Positions 11,990 through 23,000 are shown, counted from the first letter of the stretch. The stretch is DNA of 64,000 nt from Zoroaster sp. YZ-2022 (GCA_029582265.1 CM055821.1:40681004-40745003); one strand, 5' to 3'. A program made the numbers and translations. The notes: generated by a model from the sequence alone, not told the origin.

Positions 11990-12260
11990 AGCTATAGAGA
12001 TCAAAACCAGTCAACTGTCTGTTTTGACTGTTGACCCAAATGTGCACACAGGGGCATTTTTTGACTGATTTTTTACAGTCATTTTAACCACCTCTACCAG
12101 ACAATGCTTTTACCAGTCAAAATGGTCAACTCATTTTGACCTGTTAAAATGTACTTATACATGTAAGGGCTCGATTTGACAGTGTTTAAGTGCACTAGAT
12201 TCATGTCAAGATTTTGACTGATTTTGACCATAGTCATCTCTTGATTCTTATAAAGTATAG
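11990..12260. repeat. Tract dense in TTGAC/GTCAA motifs
   Basis: The words gtcaa, ttgac and tgactg recur in both orientations many times in about 270 bp, giving a degenerate inverted-repeat texture. No clear ends or target duplication were seen; it may be an old palindromic MITE. Intronic to the CUB gene. Confidence 0.45.
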
Positions 12261-12424
12261 ATGTGGTACATCATTTTAATATCAAAAGTCTGGCTTTAAT
12301 GTCATCAATTCCTAACTTATTAACTCATTATCCATGCTCTGGTAACTTATAAATAAGTTGTTTACTTCCATGATCATCTAGTTGTTGAGAATGTATTTTT
12401 ATTTATATTTTCTTTCTGGGACAG

Positions 12425-12512
12425 GTTATCGTACAATTCATCAGTGGACCTTGTTCCAGCCAACATAACGTCAATGGTTTCTTTTCCAGTGAGCCCCATC
12501 GCCACCCTACAG
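12425..12512 (+). CDS. CUB-domain protein, exon c (end of CUB domain 1)
   Basis: The acceptor is '...tttctgggacag' and the donor CAG|GTAACT. In phase 0 it reads VIVQFISGPCSSQ..., then NGFFSS, the usual last strand of a CUB domain directly after S-D-G-N-E of the preceding exon. It leaves one base (G) for a split codon, exactly the phase needed by the exon at 14118. An alternative frame is also open but does not fit either neighbour's phase. Confidence 0.72.
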
Positions 12513-12683
12513 GTAACTTACCCTCATTTATGTGATCCAATTATCCCTTCAAATTTTGTACTAGTATCTTGTAAATGAATTATCCAACAAAGTGTTGACA
12601 CATAGCCATCTTTGCAAATACCATAGTGCGCATGCCCAAACTGATTTTAGCAATGCATGCTGGTCTAGCTAACGAATAAAATA

Positions 12684-12829
12684 CTGCAAAACTGATCTTA
12701 CCACCTCAGATATTGTCTATCAGTGTTACAACCACACTGAACAACAATTAGACATGCTACAAAACTTATCTTACCTCCCCAGATATTGTCTATCAGTGTT
12801 ACAACCACACTGAACAACAATTAGCCATG
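12684..12829 (+). repeat. Tandem duplication of about 72 bp, two copies
   Basis: The segment beginning 'agatattgtctatcagtgtt' and running to 'caacaattag' is repeated immediately, with a few substitutions. It abuts the 5' end of the SINE at about 12830. Confidence 0.8.
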
Positions 12830-13197
12830 CTTGGAGTGGAGTGTCATGGATGAGCAGTTTAGTGCATCGGATTTGTTTTCTGAGGGCTGAGATGTCAGAA
12901 TGTGAGTTCGAATCCTGGCTGTGACCATGGTGCTTGTGTCCTTCAGCAAGACACCACAATGCTTCTCTCCACCCAGGATTAAATGGGTATACTCGTCAGG
13001 GAATAGTTGGTTGTTTGATTAGCCCTATATGCGCTGAAATGGCAGCAATTGAGCTGTATACTCACCAGGGAGCTGAGATGGTTTCAGGAATGATTTATGA
13101 GCCTGATGAGCAGGGATAATAATGTAATGTGCCTTTGAGCATCAGTTTGGTGGATACATGCGCTGTATAAGTCCACATTATTATTATTATCCTTTTC
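12830..13197 (+). mobile_element. tRNA-derived SINE, MetaSINE-like, with ATT tail
   Basis: The tRNA-like head has a B-box (gagttcgaatcc) near 12905. A central block follows with 'tccttcagcaagacacca' and 'ctctccacccaggattaaat', and a 3' end with (att)n. The same family occurs in reverse at 35911-36215. The central block resembles the conserved domain of MetaSINEs, widespread in marine animals; that family assignment is from memory of the motif and is tentative. Confidence 0.78.
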
Positions 13198-13530
13198 TTT
13201 GATTGCAGTTTTATTAATGGGCTGGTCAGAAGTCACCTTCTGTCTTAAACATCAACCAGATCCAGTTTTTAATAGTGGCTTTTTAAAATAACATTCGAGA
13301 CCGGACTTTTAACCCACTATTTCAGACCTGTCTTTTTTGCAACCATATAAGGAACTCTCGCCAATCTCTCCCGCTAAAACCACTGGGTCATTCTCCCAGT
13401 ATTATTGTGACACTCGACCACAAACCAGTGATGAAGCTGCGCATGCAGTCCTTAAAAAATAACCTAATTCATTGACAAGAGTGTTCCTGCAGAGCGTAGA
13501 CCTTTTGAATTGCCAATGAAGCCTTTCCAT

Positions 13531-13850
13531 TGTGTGGACGGATTAACGTTGGGTCAACAGTGCCCAGCCAGGCAAAGTGGTTACATCAAACTGGTGTGGC
13601 TGGCTTCTATTGTGTGGATGGATTAACATTGGGTCAACAGTGCCCAGCCAGGCAAAGTGGTTACATCAAACAGGTGTGGCTGGTTTCTATTGTGTGGATG
13701 GATTAACATTGGGTCAACAGTGCCCAGCCAGGCAAAGTGGTTACATTAAACTGGTGTGGCTGGCTTCTATTGTGTGGATGGATTAACATTGGGCCAACAG
13801 TGCTCAGCCAGGCAAAGTGGTTACATCAAACCGGTGTGGCTGGCTGGTTT
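13531..13850 (+). repeat. 80-bp tandem repeat, four copies
   Basis: Copies start with 'tgtgtggatggattaacatt' near 13531, 13611, 13691 and 13771 and share 'cagtgcccagccaggcaaag'. The first copy differs slightly and the last runs out near 13850. Not coding: the open frame through it is a by-product. It is intronic to the CUB gene. Confidence 0.92.
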
Positions 13851-14117
13851 CTAAAGGTCTTGTAGGAAACGAGAATTTTTGTGGGTGAGAATTTAGATTG
13901 TTCTGGATGGAGTTAGTGGGCGAGATTAGCTAAGCTCCCAAAACAATTTTTTGTATAACTTTCTGAGATGTCTTTTATTACCGTTTGAGACAGTTTTAAA
14001 CATAACCATGTGACCAATTTCAACCAATCGGAATGTTTAAAATGTCTGGGACTGACCTCGGTATTAAGGTATCATGTCTGTTAGAAATAAAACCTTCCTT
14101 TGTTTAAATCCAAACAG

Positions 14118-14235
14118 CAAGTCGGACTTTTTCAGGTACTGACGGATCTTTCACAAGTCCAAACTATCCAGATGACTACCCATCTAACGTTCACATTGAC
14201 TACCTACTACAAGGCAAATCCCATGAGGTCGTCTT
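14118..14235 (+). CDS. CUB-domain protein, exon d (start of CUB domain 2), truncated gene
   Basis: The acceptor is '...aaatccaaacag'. The leading CA completes the split codon left by exon c (G|CA, Ala). It reads SRTFSGTDGSFTSPNYPDDY, then PSN and DYLLQ: the G-x-F-x-SPNYP-xx-YP start of a second CUB domain. The reading stays open to about 14347, but after HEVVFV it no longer resembles CUB. A donor-like GTTAGT near 14238 may be the true end, so the 3' boundary is uncertain. The usual leading Cys of the domain is not seen. The text becomes duplicated-unit sequence at 14346, so the rest of the gene appears lost. Confidence 0.6.
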
Positions 14236-14588
14236 TGTTAGTGTCACACCAGTCACCAAGATACATAAGAGAAGAGAAGCATTGTCTGAACATATGCTCT
14301 ACAAACGGCAGTCAATTCCCAAAACGCAAACGGCTTGTGAATATGCTCTATGGGAGCTATAGAACTATGCCCAATATAATCATAGATCATTTTATTATTA
14401 CAATAAACATGATCAAATATGAGTTATTTCATTCTCAGATATCGATATTGACCAATATTTGGGTTTGTGATGTGTCACCAATTCAATGAGACATAAATTT
14501 AGTGCAGGTAAAATGTACCTCATTCTAAAATGAAAATTCCAGATATTATATTTGTACTAATATTTGTTTCTCTGTAACTTTTTGTTAA

Positions 14589-14807
14589 AGGGACAGTATC
14601 GCCATGATCAGAGCAGACTTTCAACAGGGCATGGAATCAGTGTCCTTGTTTAAGATGAACACAGTGACTGAAAGTTATTGGCTCATTTATGCAGCAGCAA
14701 TGGTAATATGACCTTATCATGTGGGGTATTATGGCAGTCACTGAGTTAATCTAAAACTATAGCATTCCGATTCCATGCCCTGTTGATTGTGACGATACTG
14801 TGTCCCT
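14589..14807. mobile_element. TTAA-flanked MITE, AGGGACAGTATCG family
   Basis: TTAA at 14585-14588 and 14808-14811. The left end is AGGGACAGTATCGCCATGAT; the right end is its approximate complement, finishing CTGTGTCCCT. Palindromic, 219 bp, non-coding. Further copies lie at 19009, 23899, 25075, 45116, 62201 and 63905. Confidence 0.88.
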
Positions 14808-14968
14808 TTAAGAATTTAACTGTAAGAAGTATAGTTTGTAACTTTGACCAATTCTGAATTCATCACTCAGGACAATGATACTGTGGAGTGTTCATTTGAA
14901 ATTATATATCAATGATGACATTTATTTCAATGTCAACAAACAACAAAACAATATAATAACACTGTCTC

Positions 14969-15002
14969 CTGAGGACGATCAGAGCACACTGATCGAAACG
15001 TC
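14969..15002 (+). other. Hammerhead-ribozyme-like motif
   Basis: CTGAGGA is followed by a perfect 7-bp stem (CGATCAG/CTGATCG, six-base loop) and then AAACGTC. The order CUGANGA, stem II, GAAAC, GUC is that of minimal hammerheads carried by Penelope-like retroelements. However, the G expected at the start of GAAA is consumed by the stem, so activity is doubtful. The flank down to about 15050 (acgtcgagttgta, ctcaattgag) recurs in reverse at 25302-25376, so it belongs to a dispersed element. Confidence 0.45.
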
Positions 15003-15370
15003 GAGTTGTATCTCCAGTTCTTTTCAGAACTAATTACTACTCAATTGAGAATTTAAACCAAGACAAATGAAGCTCCTCTTTTGTAATTTTACAAATTATT
15101 ATGTTGAATTAGTTGCTCATTTATGATATTAAGAGTCATGGGTTTCCTGAAGATAATTTCTGTCTGGAATGGGACAGAAATGATTGCATAGAAACCTACA
15201 GTGCTTTGGTTAGAAACTGTGAATGAGATTTCACAACTTGTTTCCAAATGAAACATTGACTGGTCAATTGTTTATATGCAATTCTTGATTGTCATTTAGT
15301 ATTCATGCACATGATGACATTTTACAAACAGTGTATCAAGAATGTACTATTCATTTTTATTTCCCTCCAG

Positions 15371-15482
15371 GTTGACAGCATGATAACCCTTCTAATTGAC
15401 CTGATCAGAGGTCAAGAAGAAACAGTCTCAGCAAGAAACATCCTCAACCAAGAGAGATCAGCTCAGGATGCTCCAACAAAAG
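15371..15482 (+). CDS. Small internal exon of unrecognised gene (U1 copy)
   Basis: 112 bp between a strong acceptor (pyrimidine tract then 'ttccctccag') and the donor AAAG|GTAAGA. Only phase 0 is open, giving VDSMITLLIDLIRGQEETVS followed by about 17 further residues (RNILNQERS, then QDAPTK). The copy at 27887-27998 has the same length and only two replacements (I to T, E to Q). It lies about 800 bp beyond the stop of the TRIM gene on the opposite strand. The content is amphipathic and charged with no domain I recognise. It could be a 3' remnant of the CUB gene in U1, but U2 has no CUB exons. Neighbouring exons were not found. Confidence 0.5.
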
Positions 15483-16295
15483 GTAAGAGGAAGAAAACTA
15501 GACTTGTATAAGGTGCAGCTCAGGTGTAGAATATAACCTTTCCATTATGCAACTCTGTACAAGGGTGGATCCAGAGGGGGAAAAGAGAGGGTATAGACCT
15601 TTCTTTTGCTATGTCACAATTGTAGTTTTGTCAACTGGTGATTGGCAAACAATGGGTGGCCATCAGTGAAAACAAAGAAAGTATTGACAAGATATTGACA
15701 TATGAATAATTAAAGAGTAACATTTACAAATCAACAGACAATGCCAAAAGCAAAATCAGGGGAACTCCCTCTTAAAGATGCATCATATATTTTTTCACCA
15801 GTGATTCATGTCAAATTTGTTTATCTGAAAATAACTATTTTCCTTGTAGAAAGGCATCGAAATATGCACAAATTACAAATTAAATATAAACAAACATGAG
15901 AGCCATGTTCACAGTGATAAAGTTATGAAATGAATTGATGGCAGGACCTGTCATTAATTCATTTAGGTACTTAGATAAACCATGTTTCTTGGACATTTGT
16001 CTTGTGAAATATTTCATTTTACAAGATGTATCACCGATATTTTACTGGTAATTTTTGTTTTCATCAAAACAGCAATAATTTCCTGAGTGAAGATTTCATT
16101 ATCAATAAATTGTATATGCTCTGTATCTCTTGTCATGTCAAACATTAATAATAAATGATACAAGATTAATTCTATAGAGTGACATTGATACTCAAGATTC
16201 TACATTACATGTTTGGGTAACATATCTTGAAGAGGACATTTCCCCATTATGATGATGACAAGGGAGATTGCCAGTCAGCAGCATGTTGGATTACA
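15483..16295. other. Intergenic spacer / 3' flank of TRIM copy 1
   Basis: Lies between the small + strand exon and the stop codon of the minus-strand TRIM gene, and is near-identical to 27999-28809. It presumably contains the TRIM 3' UTR. I saw no unambiguous polyadenylation signal on the minus strand close to the stop. Confidence 0.5.
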
Positions 16296-16915
16296 TCACA
16301 TTATGTGATATATCTTCACTGAGTAGTTGTCTGCTGCTACCAGCTGATGCCCATCTGCAGTGAATGTGATTCCCATGGGGTTGTACAGACCCTGAGCTAT
16401 ACATGAGATGAATCTACCTTCATCATCATAATGGTGAATATGACCAGTGTTATCATCCTCATTGTGCACTGCAATGTATATGCCTGATCTGTCACAGCAT
16501 ACACCTTTGCAGTATTTAACTTCCTGACCATTGATTGTTGGTTTGATGGTGAGTAATGAAGTACCATTGCCATCAACAATGTCTACTTGATGTTGGTAAC
16601 CACTGACTACAACTCTATTATTATCATCAATGGCCATGAAGTAAGGTGGTGTTTTGACTGACATAGTGTGAATGAGCGAGCCATCAGTGGGGCTGTGCTC
16701 GCTCACCACCATCCTCTTCACATCACCTATTATGATGTTACCCTTATTATTTACTGCTACACTCCAGAGGTCCACTGCTGTCTTCCCTACCTCACTATGA
16801 GGCACTGTGTGGAAGTCAAAGGCAAGTGTGCCATCATTGTTGTACATCTTGATGACATTGTTGGTTTTGTCCACAACCACTAAGTGATTGTGTATAGCTG
16901 CAATGCCATATGGAT
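16296..16915 (-). CDS. TRIM-NHL protein copy 1, exon 2 (NHL propeller)
   Basis: Terminal coding exon of the gene whose first coding exon is 20363-21671. The acceptor on the minus strand is TTTCCAG|ATCC at 16916. The join GGA-T|AT-CCA gives ...IPIQG-Y-PYGIAAIHNHL and keeps frame to the stop at 16296. It encodes blades 2-6 of a six-bladed NHL beta-propeller: repeats begin at PYGIAAI, LWSVAVN, YFMAIDD, CKGVCCD and NPMGITF, each followed by a V-x-D or x-V-x-S/A strand. NHL domains bind RNA or protein and supply the substrate specificity of TRIM ligases. The protein ends KIYHIM, the normal closing strand. Intron length is 3447 bp. Confidence 0.93.
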
Positions 16916-17522
16916 CTGGAAAAATAATAATAATAGAGATAACACAGCACAGTGATATAACAATTATGTGTGTTATGTTTTATGAGCTGAACATTAAATG
17001 AAGATATTTCTACATATTTTGACATGAAGGCCTATACATGTACAAAGGGATTCACAACAGTCAATGTTCACTTTGAACCTTTGAACTGTCATGATTTATT
17101 ATTCACTATTTATTTCAATCAATGTCATGTTTCAGAAAATAAAATAGGCTAAATTTAAATTGATGACAGCCAGTGAGTACATGTATAGCACATAATTTCA
17201 ATGTATGAAGGTTTTAATAGCATAACATGTAGTTATGAGCCACTTTCTTTTTCTAGGAAAATTCAGTTAAGTGGAACGTTTCTACATTAAATTATTATTC
17301 AAACATTTTGTTTAATGTTTGTTGAGGTATTACTAGGAGAGCAATTAGACAGTGAATAAAGAGATATTCTAATGCACTCATAGTTATAGAGATTTCCCCG
17401 CTTTCTAAGAGAAGGTCATCGGAAACTGAATAAAATTGATAATTTCACATTAACTCATGGTTAATTACTTGAAAGGTTTGCTGAAATACATGTAGAAACT
17501 CCTAATATAATTGTTTCATAGC

Positions 17523-18080
17523 TAGGGCTGTGCCGGGTATCTGGGTATCCAGATACCTGACTGAAACTGTCATTACCCGGTTCCATTTTTCGGTTCCAAT
17601 TACCCGTAAATGACTTTTTAATATTCCGACTTAACATTTTAGCGTTGCAAACAGAAATCAGTGACTCTTGAACAATGTAATGTTTACACTTTTACTGACA
17701 ATTATCTTTAAATTGAAGAGATTACACTCCAATAAAGCCTTTGTAGTATTTTACCAACATTTGCCATATATTTTTCTCCAACTGTTTGTGATACATTGTA
17801 TCCAATCATTAAGACTGCAAAGGGCCTGACAGTGGCTGCTTCAAACAACTTATCACACCAGCAGCATATGAGGGAATATTTGCCTAATTGTTTGCAGTAA
17901 TTGGATTAGTGGGGCAATTGCATGCTGATCATGATCGGGTAATTTATAGCTTGTTATGAGAATACAGGGACCTGACATAAACGGATGTTCGATGTTGGAG
18001 ATACGGCAGTGGACGGCATATTGCATTATGCGAATGAAACTTGCGCCAGACAGTGCCACATGAGGAAGAGGAAACACATG
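17523..18080 (+). mobile_element. hAT element remnant in TRIM intron (U1; right end missing)
   Basis: The left end TAGGGCTGTGCCGGGTATC follows TTCATAGC at 17515-17522, the same 8-bp target sequence that flanks the complete versions at 30024 and 51637. The interior up to about 18080 matches the U3 version at 52730-53240. The right terminus is deleted and the text then rejoins unit sequence at 'gaccattcaatgg'. Confidence 0.82.
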
Positions 18081-18149
18081 ACCATTCAATGGATAATTTG
18101 ACATGGAAAATTACCAGGGAAGTAATTTTCAAAGTTATATTTGTAAGTT

Positions 18150-18577
18150 GTTGTTTGCTTTTATTCAGAGGAACTTTAAACTGGTCAGATGCCATGATCA
18201 TTTGGTCTGTCAATGCATAGGGTATGTCAATGAGTTGTTCGCTTTTATTCAGAGTAACTTTAAACTGGTCAGATGCCATGATCATTTGGTCTGTCAGTTC
18301 ATAGGGTATGTCAATGAGTTGTTTGCTTTTATTCAGAGTAACTTTAAACTGGTCAGATGCCATGATCATTTGGTCTGTCAATTCATAGGGTATGTCAATG
18401 AGTTGTTTGCTTTTATTCAGAGTAACTTTAAACTGGTCAGATGCCATGATCATTTGGTCTGTCAGTTCATAGGGTATGTCAATGAGTTGTTTGCTTTTAT
18501 TCAGAGTAACTTTAAACTGGTCAGATGCCATGATCATTTGGTCTGTCAATGCATAGGGTATGTCAATGAGTTGTTTA
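18150..18577. repeat. 84-bp intronic minisatellite, about five copies (U1)
   Basis: The unit contains 'gagtaactttaaactggtca', 'gatgccatgatcatttggtc' and 'gggtatgtcaatgagttg'. Since 84 is a multiple of three, one frame is open through the whole array on each strand: 28-residue repeats around NFKLVRCHDHLVCQ (plus) and MASDQFKVTLNKSKQ (minus). It lies inside the TRIM intron. Whether the minus-strand frame, which is co-oriented with TRIM, is ever translated is unknown; no convincing splice signals flank it. Confidence 0.9.
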
Positions 18578-19008
18578 CTTGCATGTTCAAAACCAATTCA
18601 TTAAATGGATTTTGGTAGTTATTTCTTGGCAAACATTTGAAAAATGTGTGCTACAAATTATTGAAGTTTGACTGGTTGTTTTAAATGACAAAGCACACTC
18701 ATGATTTCGTCTTAAAGCTTGTATGACTGGCTAGAAATCTGTGGAACTTCACTTTTGAATTCTGGAAAACATTAATTAAAGTTCTGGTTGGAACACAGAT
18801 GAACAGACACACTCTGGTGAAAATTCTGGACTATGGCTGTCTGCCAAATAACTGAATTTAAATCTTAAGCAGAATTCCCAAAATTAAAAGTATCCATCAA
18901 TGTTGCTTACAGAAGACTGACTGAGTATGAAAACACAACAACCCTTGGTGCTGCTACCCATGCCATGTTTATTGAACCTCAACTGATGTGTTACATTTAT
19001 ATACTTAA

Positions 19009-19226
19009 ATGGGCAGTATCATCATGATCAACAGGGCATGGAATCAGAATGCTAGTTTTAGATTAACTCTGTGACTACCATAATACCCCACATGATAAGG
19101 TCATATTACCATTGCTGCTGTATAAATGAATCAGTAATTTTCAGTCACTGTGTTCATCTTATAAAACTAGGACACCGATTCCATGCCCATTTGAAAGTCT
19201 GCTCCGATCGTGACAATGCTGTCCCT
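19009..19226. mobile_element. TTAA MITE, AGGGACAGTATCG family (U1-specific insertion)
   Basis: TTAA at 19005-19008 and 19227-19230, inverted relative to the 14589 copy. U2 keeps the empty site with a single TTAA ('catacttaaacagcagtg' near 32571), so this copy arrived after U1 and U2 separated. Confidence 0.9.
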
Positions 19227-19561
19227 TTAAACAGCAGTGTGTTCTTTGCAAATTGACTGAATAAGTCGCATGGATTGATGCATTTATAGAGGTTTGTTTA
19301 AAAAACTAAAAACCTTTTTATGAGAGTCAAATGATATTTTAGTTGGTATTATGGATGTCTAATAAGTCATAACAATAAATAAAGTCTTTGTTAAAGAGTG
19401 GTTTAGAATATCTCTTTACGTTCACTTGCAATCCTACAGGGGTATTGTCTTTGTCTGGTCTGGGGCTGTTGTTGTTTCTTTTTCTCTGTTCAGTGTGATT
19501 TTTCACTTCTTATATAAATCTTTTGATACTGTACAATTTTTCTGTAATTTTGTTGTTTTAA

Positions 19562-20212
19562 CCCTCTCAGTACCGAATTGTTTTGACATAAACAACCGCT
19601 GGTGACCGCATTGTTTGACCACTCAAGCGTGAAGCACACATTCTTACACAACAGAAAGCTTGTGTTCAAAAGCCAATTTTACAAACTCTATTATCACCTT
19701 GAAGATATCATTTTACAGCAAAATAAATAATAAAAAATATCTTACTTATTGAATTCCCTTTCATAAAATCCCAAAAACATTAAGATCGGTCAATAAATGT
19801 CCAAGTTCTCGGTCTTTGTTTCCTCAGTGTGATCTGTAAACTCAAACACTTTTTTGTACACAAACACATGGTGCTCCGTAGGTGTTTGGCATTTCGGATC
19901 TTTCCACTCCAGTTTGAAGGGATTGCATAATAGCAACCTTATGTTATTTCACCATCAATGGAAAGATCCGATCTTGCTCTTTCCAACCATTGTAAGCTTG
20001 GGTATGGAGGGTGAACATGGACAAAACTAGCTTTATAACAAATGGCCTTTGTGCTCAGGCTTGAGTGCTTTTTTGTGTGAAAGCTTGGTTGACTAATAAA
20101 GTCGCCTATGGTAAGGAAGAGGGGGTATGAGTGCAGTTGACTAAAGTCGCCTATGGTAAGGAAGAGGGGGTATGAGTGCAGTTGACTAAAGTCGCCTATG
20201 GTAAGGAAAGGG
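19562..20212. mobile_element. piggyBac-type non-autonomous element (U1-specific)
   Basis: TTAA at 19558-19561 and 20213-20216. The ends are CCCTCTCAGTACC on the left and, inverted, CCCTTTCCTTACC on the right: the TTAA plus CCC-start signature of piggyBac. U2 keeps the empty site ('gttttaatgg', 32881). The right part carries a 48-bp tandem repeat, 2.5 copies ('aaagtcgcctatggtaagga'), at about 20095-20210. The interior also has an inverted pair of ggaaagatccg-like words. No transposase frame. Confidence 0.9.
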
Positions 20213-20362
20213 TTAATGGATTTGTAGCATTGTGAATTTGACGTGTAAAATTAAAAAGTGACTTGAAATGAAATGTACTGCAGCACAGTCTTGTTTTTAC
20301 ACAGCATGCACTGTACTACACTACATGCTATTGAATGCATAATGTGTACATAAGAAACTTAC

Positions 20363-21671
20363 ATCCTTGTATTGGAATGGTTCTTTTCTGATGTCCCTTG
20401 GTGCTGCAGATTACCACTCTTTTGTTACTATAGTCTGTCACTGCAATCTCATCACCAGGTTGACAAGCAGCAATACCCCAAGCCCGATTGAATTCTCCTG
20501 AACCACCTCCCATTTTGCCAAATTCATCACACAGCTCCCACTTGGGTTCCTGCAGCTCCACTTTACCAAGATTGATATCACCAACCCTCTGACTCTCCTT
20601 GAATCTCAGATGACAAAGCTTGTGATCAATCTTAGGAATACTTTGACTGCTGAGAAATTTCAAGTCCTTGCTGATAGTGGGATAGAGTGCAAGGAAGTCA
20701 GGATCTGATGAATTGTTGGTGACATCTTTGGCGGTCTCCAGTGAATGCTGTATTTGTTGTGAGATTACACTCACTGTTTGCTCATATTCATCCAATTTGC
20801 TGTTCTGATCTTTGTGGAGGTTTTTGATTTCATCAATGATGCGACTCTCTTGAGCTGTTACCTCAGCCCTGATCTCATCAGCTCTGTTCTTCACCTCTGC
20901 CATGGTTCTTTCAACTGTGATGCCCAGTTTGTCTTTCATTGTTGAGGCAGTTGCTAGAGATTGTTCAAGTTCCTTGAGAACTCCTTCAAGGGGAGTAAAG
21001 AATTGAGCCAATGACTGTTTATATGTGGATGAGGCTTGGTTACAATCAATGTACTCATGTTGTGGTTTACAGTGGTCTAGGACAGTGCAATCTCGGCAAA
21101 TCAACTTGTCACATGTTACACAGTAGAACCGTGTCACTTCACCCTCATGGGTTTGGCATTCTGGACGACGTTTTTGTTTTGTCTCTTTTATTGCTACCTT
21201 CCCCTGAATAAAGTCCTCCAAAGTAGCAATGGTATGATTGGACGATGCAGGAATATTCTGGTGTATTTTGTAGCAGTTTGCACAGATATACTTTGGGCAG
21301 TCCAGACAGTGATGCGTAGCCTCATTTCCCTCATTGCATAATTCACAGGTAAGCTTTGTGTTGCCTGATGAGCTGACCAACTTCTGTTGCAATGTGATCT
21401 CCTCAACAAGACCAATTAGATAGAAGTTGGTCTTGAGGCCTGGAACACCCATCGTAGGAAGTTGTGTCTCCCGTCGACACAAAGGACAAGGAATCATGAC
21501 AGCATCCTTGTATTTGGTAGTGTGGTATTCATCTAAACAGTTTTCACAGAAGCTGTGGACACAGTCCAGTATTTTGGGTTGTCTGTACACCTCTTTGCAA
21601 ATACTGCACTCAAGATGATCCTTGCTGATTTTCTCTAGAGCTGAACCCAATGTTGGTTTAGAAGTAGCCAT
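20363..21671 (-). CDS. TRIM-NHL protein copy 1, exon 1 (RING, two B-boxes, coiled coil)
   Basis: The start codon at 21671 begins MATSKPTLGS. The exon ends at 20363 with donor GAT|GTAAGT. Joined to 16296-16915, the CDS is 1929 bp and the protein 642 residues. Domains: C3HC4 RING (C22, C25, C37, H39, C42, C45, C62, C65); B-box 1 about 109-146 (C109, C112, C122, C125, C133); B-box 2 about 172-205 (C172, H175, C184, C187, C192, C195, H200); coiled coil about 215-320; first NHL blade about 378-435. No filamin domain. By family it is an E3 ubiquitin ligase, the RING recruiting an E2, the coiled coil dimerising, and NHL selecting the target. It is TRIM2/3/56/71-like, but orthology cannot be set by eye. 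All zinc ligands are present, so it looks functional. An acceptor ten bases 5' of the ATG (AACAG at 21682) implies an upstream non-coding exon. Confidence 0.95.
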
Positions 21672-22867
21672 TTCTATAGATCTGTTTATAAATGATGTAT
21701 GGAATGAAATGTAAAATCAGACTCAATATCAGGCTCACATCAGGTAATGCAACAATAAGTTTGTCACAAGTGTTTCAAAGGTTATTTGACTTTCAGAAAA
21801 AAAGCTTCAAATTACATTTGAGATACAATTTTTCAATAAATCTTTTTTAACAATATTTACTGTAGCATCAAATTATTTGTCATGTTCTCATTAAAACAAA
21901 TTTTAATGTGAATTCTGAAAAGGAAGGCATTTCCTGGGAGGTGCTTATCCCTCCATACCAATAATTTAGCCTTGTTTTGGTCATCTATTAAAGGTTAATA
22001 TTAATGATGTATTGTGTACTCATGCTGACAAAATACTGGAGATTTAAATTGTGTTGGGTCACCAAAGTTGTGAACTTTAAAACCAGACATCTAACAAAAA
22101 ATCCAGTTAAACATATATTGACAGAATGATTAAAACCGAAATTGAATGTTACATCCTCAATTCATTACAATGATTAGGTTTTCACTTCATCTATTGGTAT
22201 ACATACAAGAATTGTTGATGTCTTATTTAATTTCTTAAAACTTTAGTGAACCAACAACAAATCAATATTAAATAAATATCTCATATAAAAACTTATTTTC
22301 TTCAAATTTTACCAAACATTTTCAAACGTTCCTGCTTAAAGATTCATCGCCAGTGTTATTTGGTATTTTAACAGCAATTTCCAGCAATTATGCATTGCTA
22401 TTTTACTTGTGAAAGGAAAAAGCCTGGTTTTACAGTAAATATGTACCAAAATTAATTGATGTTAGGTCCCCTCATAAATTCTTACTGCTATACCAAGATG
22501 CGGACAACTATTGTTTTTTAAATTTCCAATTTCAAAGTATTTTTTTATTTCTAAAAGGAAATTGTCGATACATCTTTAATCTCCAGTGTGTATTGTGGAC
22601 CTGATTTGTCTCAACTATCATTTAACTTGTATCATATAGATATGTTTCAACAAGAAGACAATTTCTTATAATACATCATACACTGAATTAGAATTTCTAA
22701 ACTGAGTTCAACATTCATTACAGGATTTTGTGATCCCACAACCTTGTGGAAGTACCGTATGGTAAAACTCAATCTGCTGAGTAGATGAACAAAATCATAA
22801 TCACTATATTCACTGTCCATAGAAGTCACTCCAAACATCTAAACAAACATGACAAATGTTAGCTTAC

Positions 22868-23000
22868 CTCACAGTGGTTTTACTTTGTTTTATTGAAGCC
22901 AGTTGAACACAAAATGAAGTAAATTTTTCTTGTTGAAGACAGAGCAAATGTTGCTACATGTAACGTTAGGGCGGATCCCAAACAAAATGGCGCTTGACAA
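22868..23000 (-). promoter_or_regulatory. Likely promoter and first non-coding exon of TRIM copy 1
   Basis: On the minus strand a YY1-like GCGCCATTTTG lies at 22983-22993. About 115 bases downstream is a consensus donor GAG|GTAAGCT (exon end 22868). The next good acceptor on this strand is just before the TRIM start codon, at 21682. YY1 sites close to transcription starts are common in animal genes. The same arrangement is kept at 61162-61172 upstream of the U3 copy. No transcript evidence; inferred. Confidence 0.5.

Noticed and set aside
18103..18618. Long plus-strand open frame of 171 codons (and 323 codons at 31264-32235)
   Set aside because: It is produced by the 84-bp minisatellite whose period is 28 codons; an equally long frame exists on the other strand, and there is no flanking gene structure.
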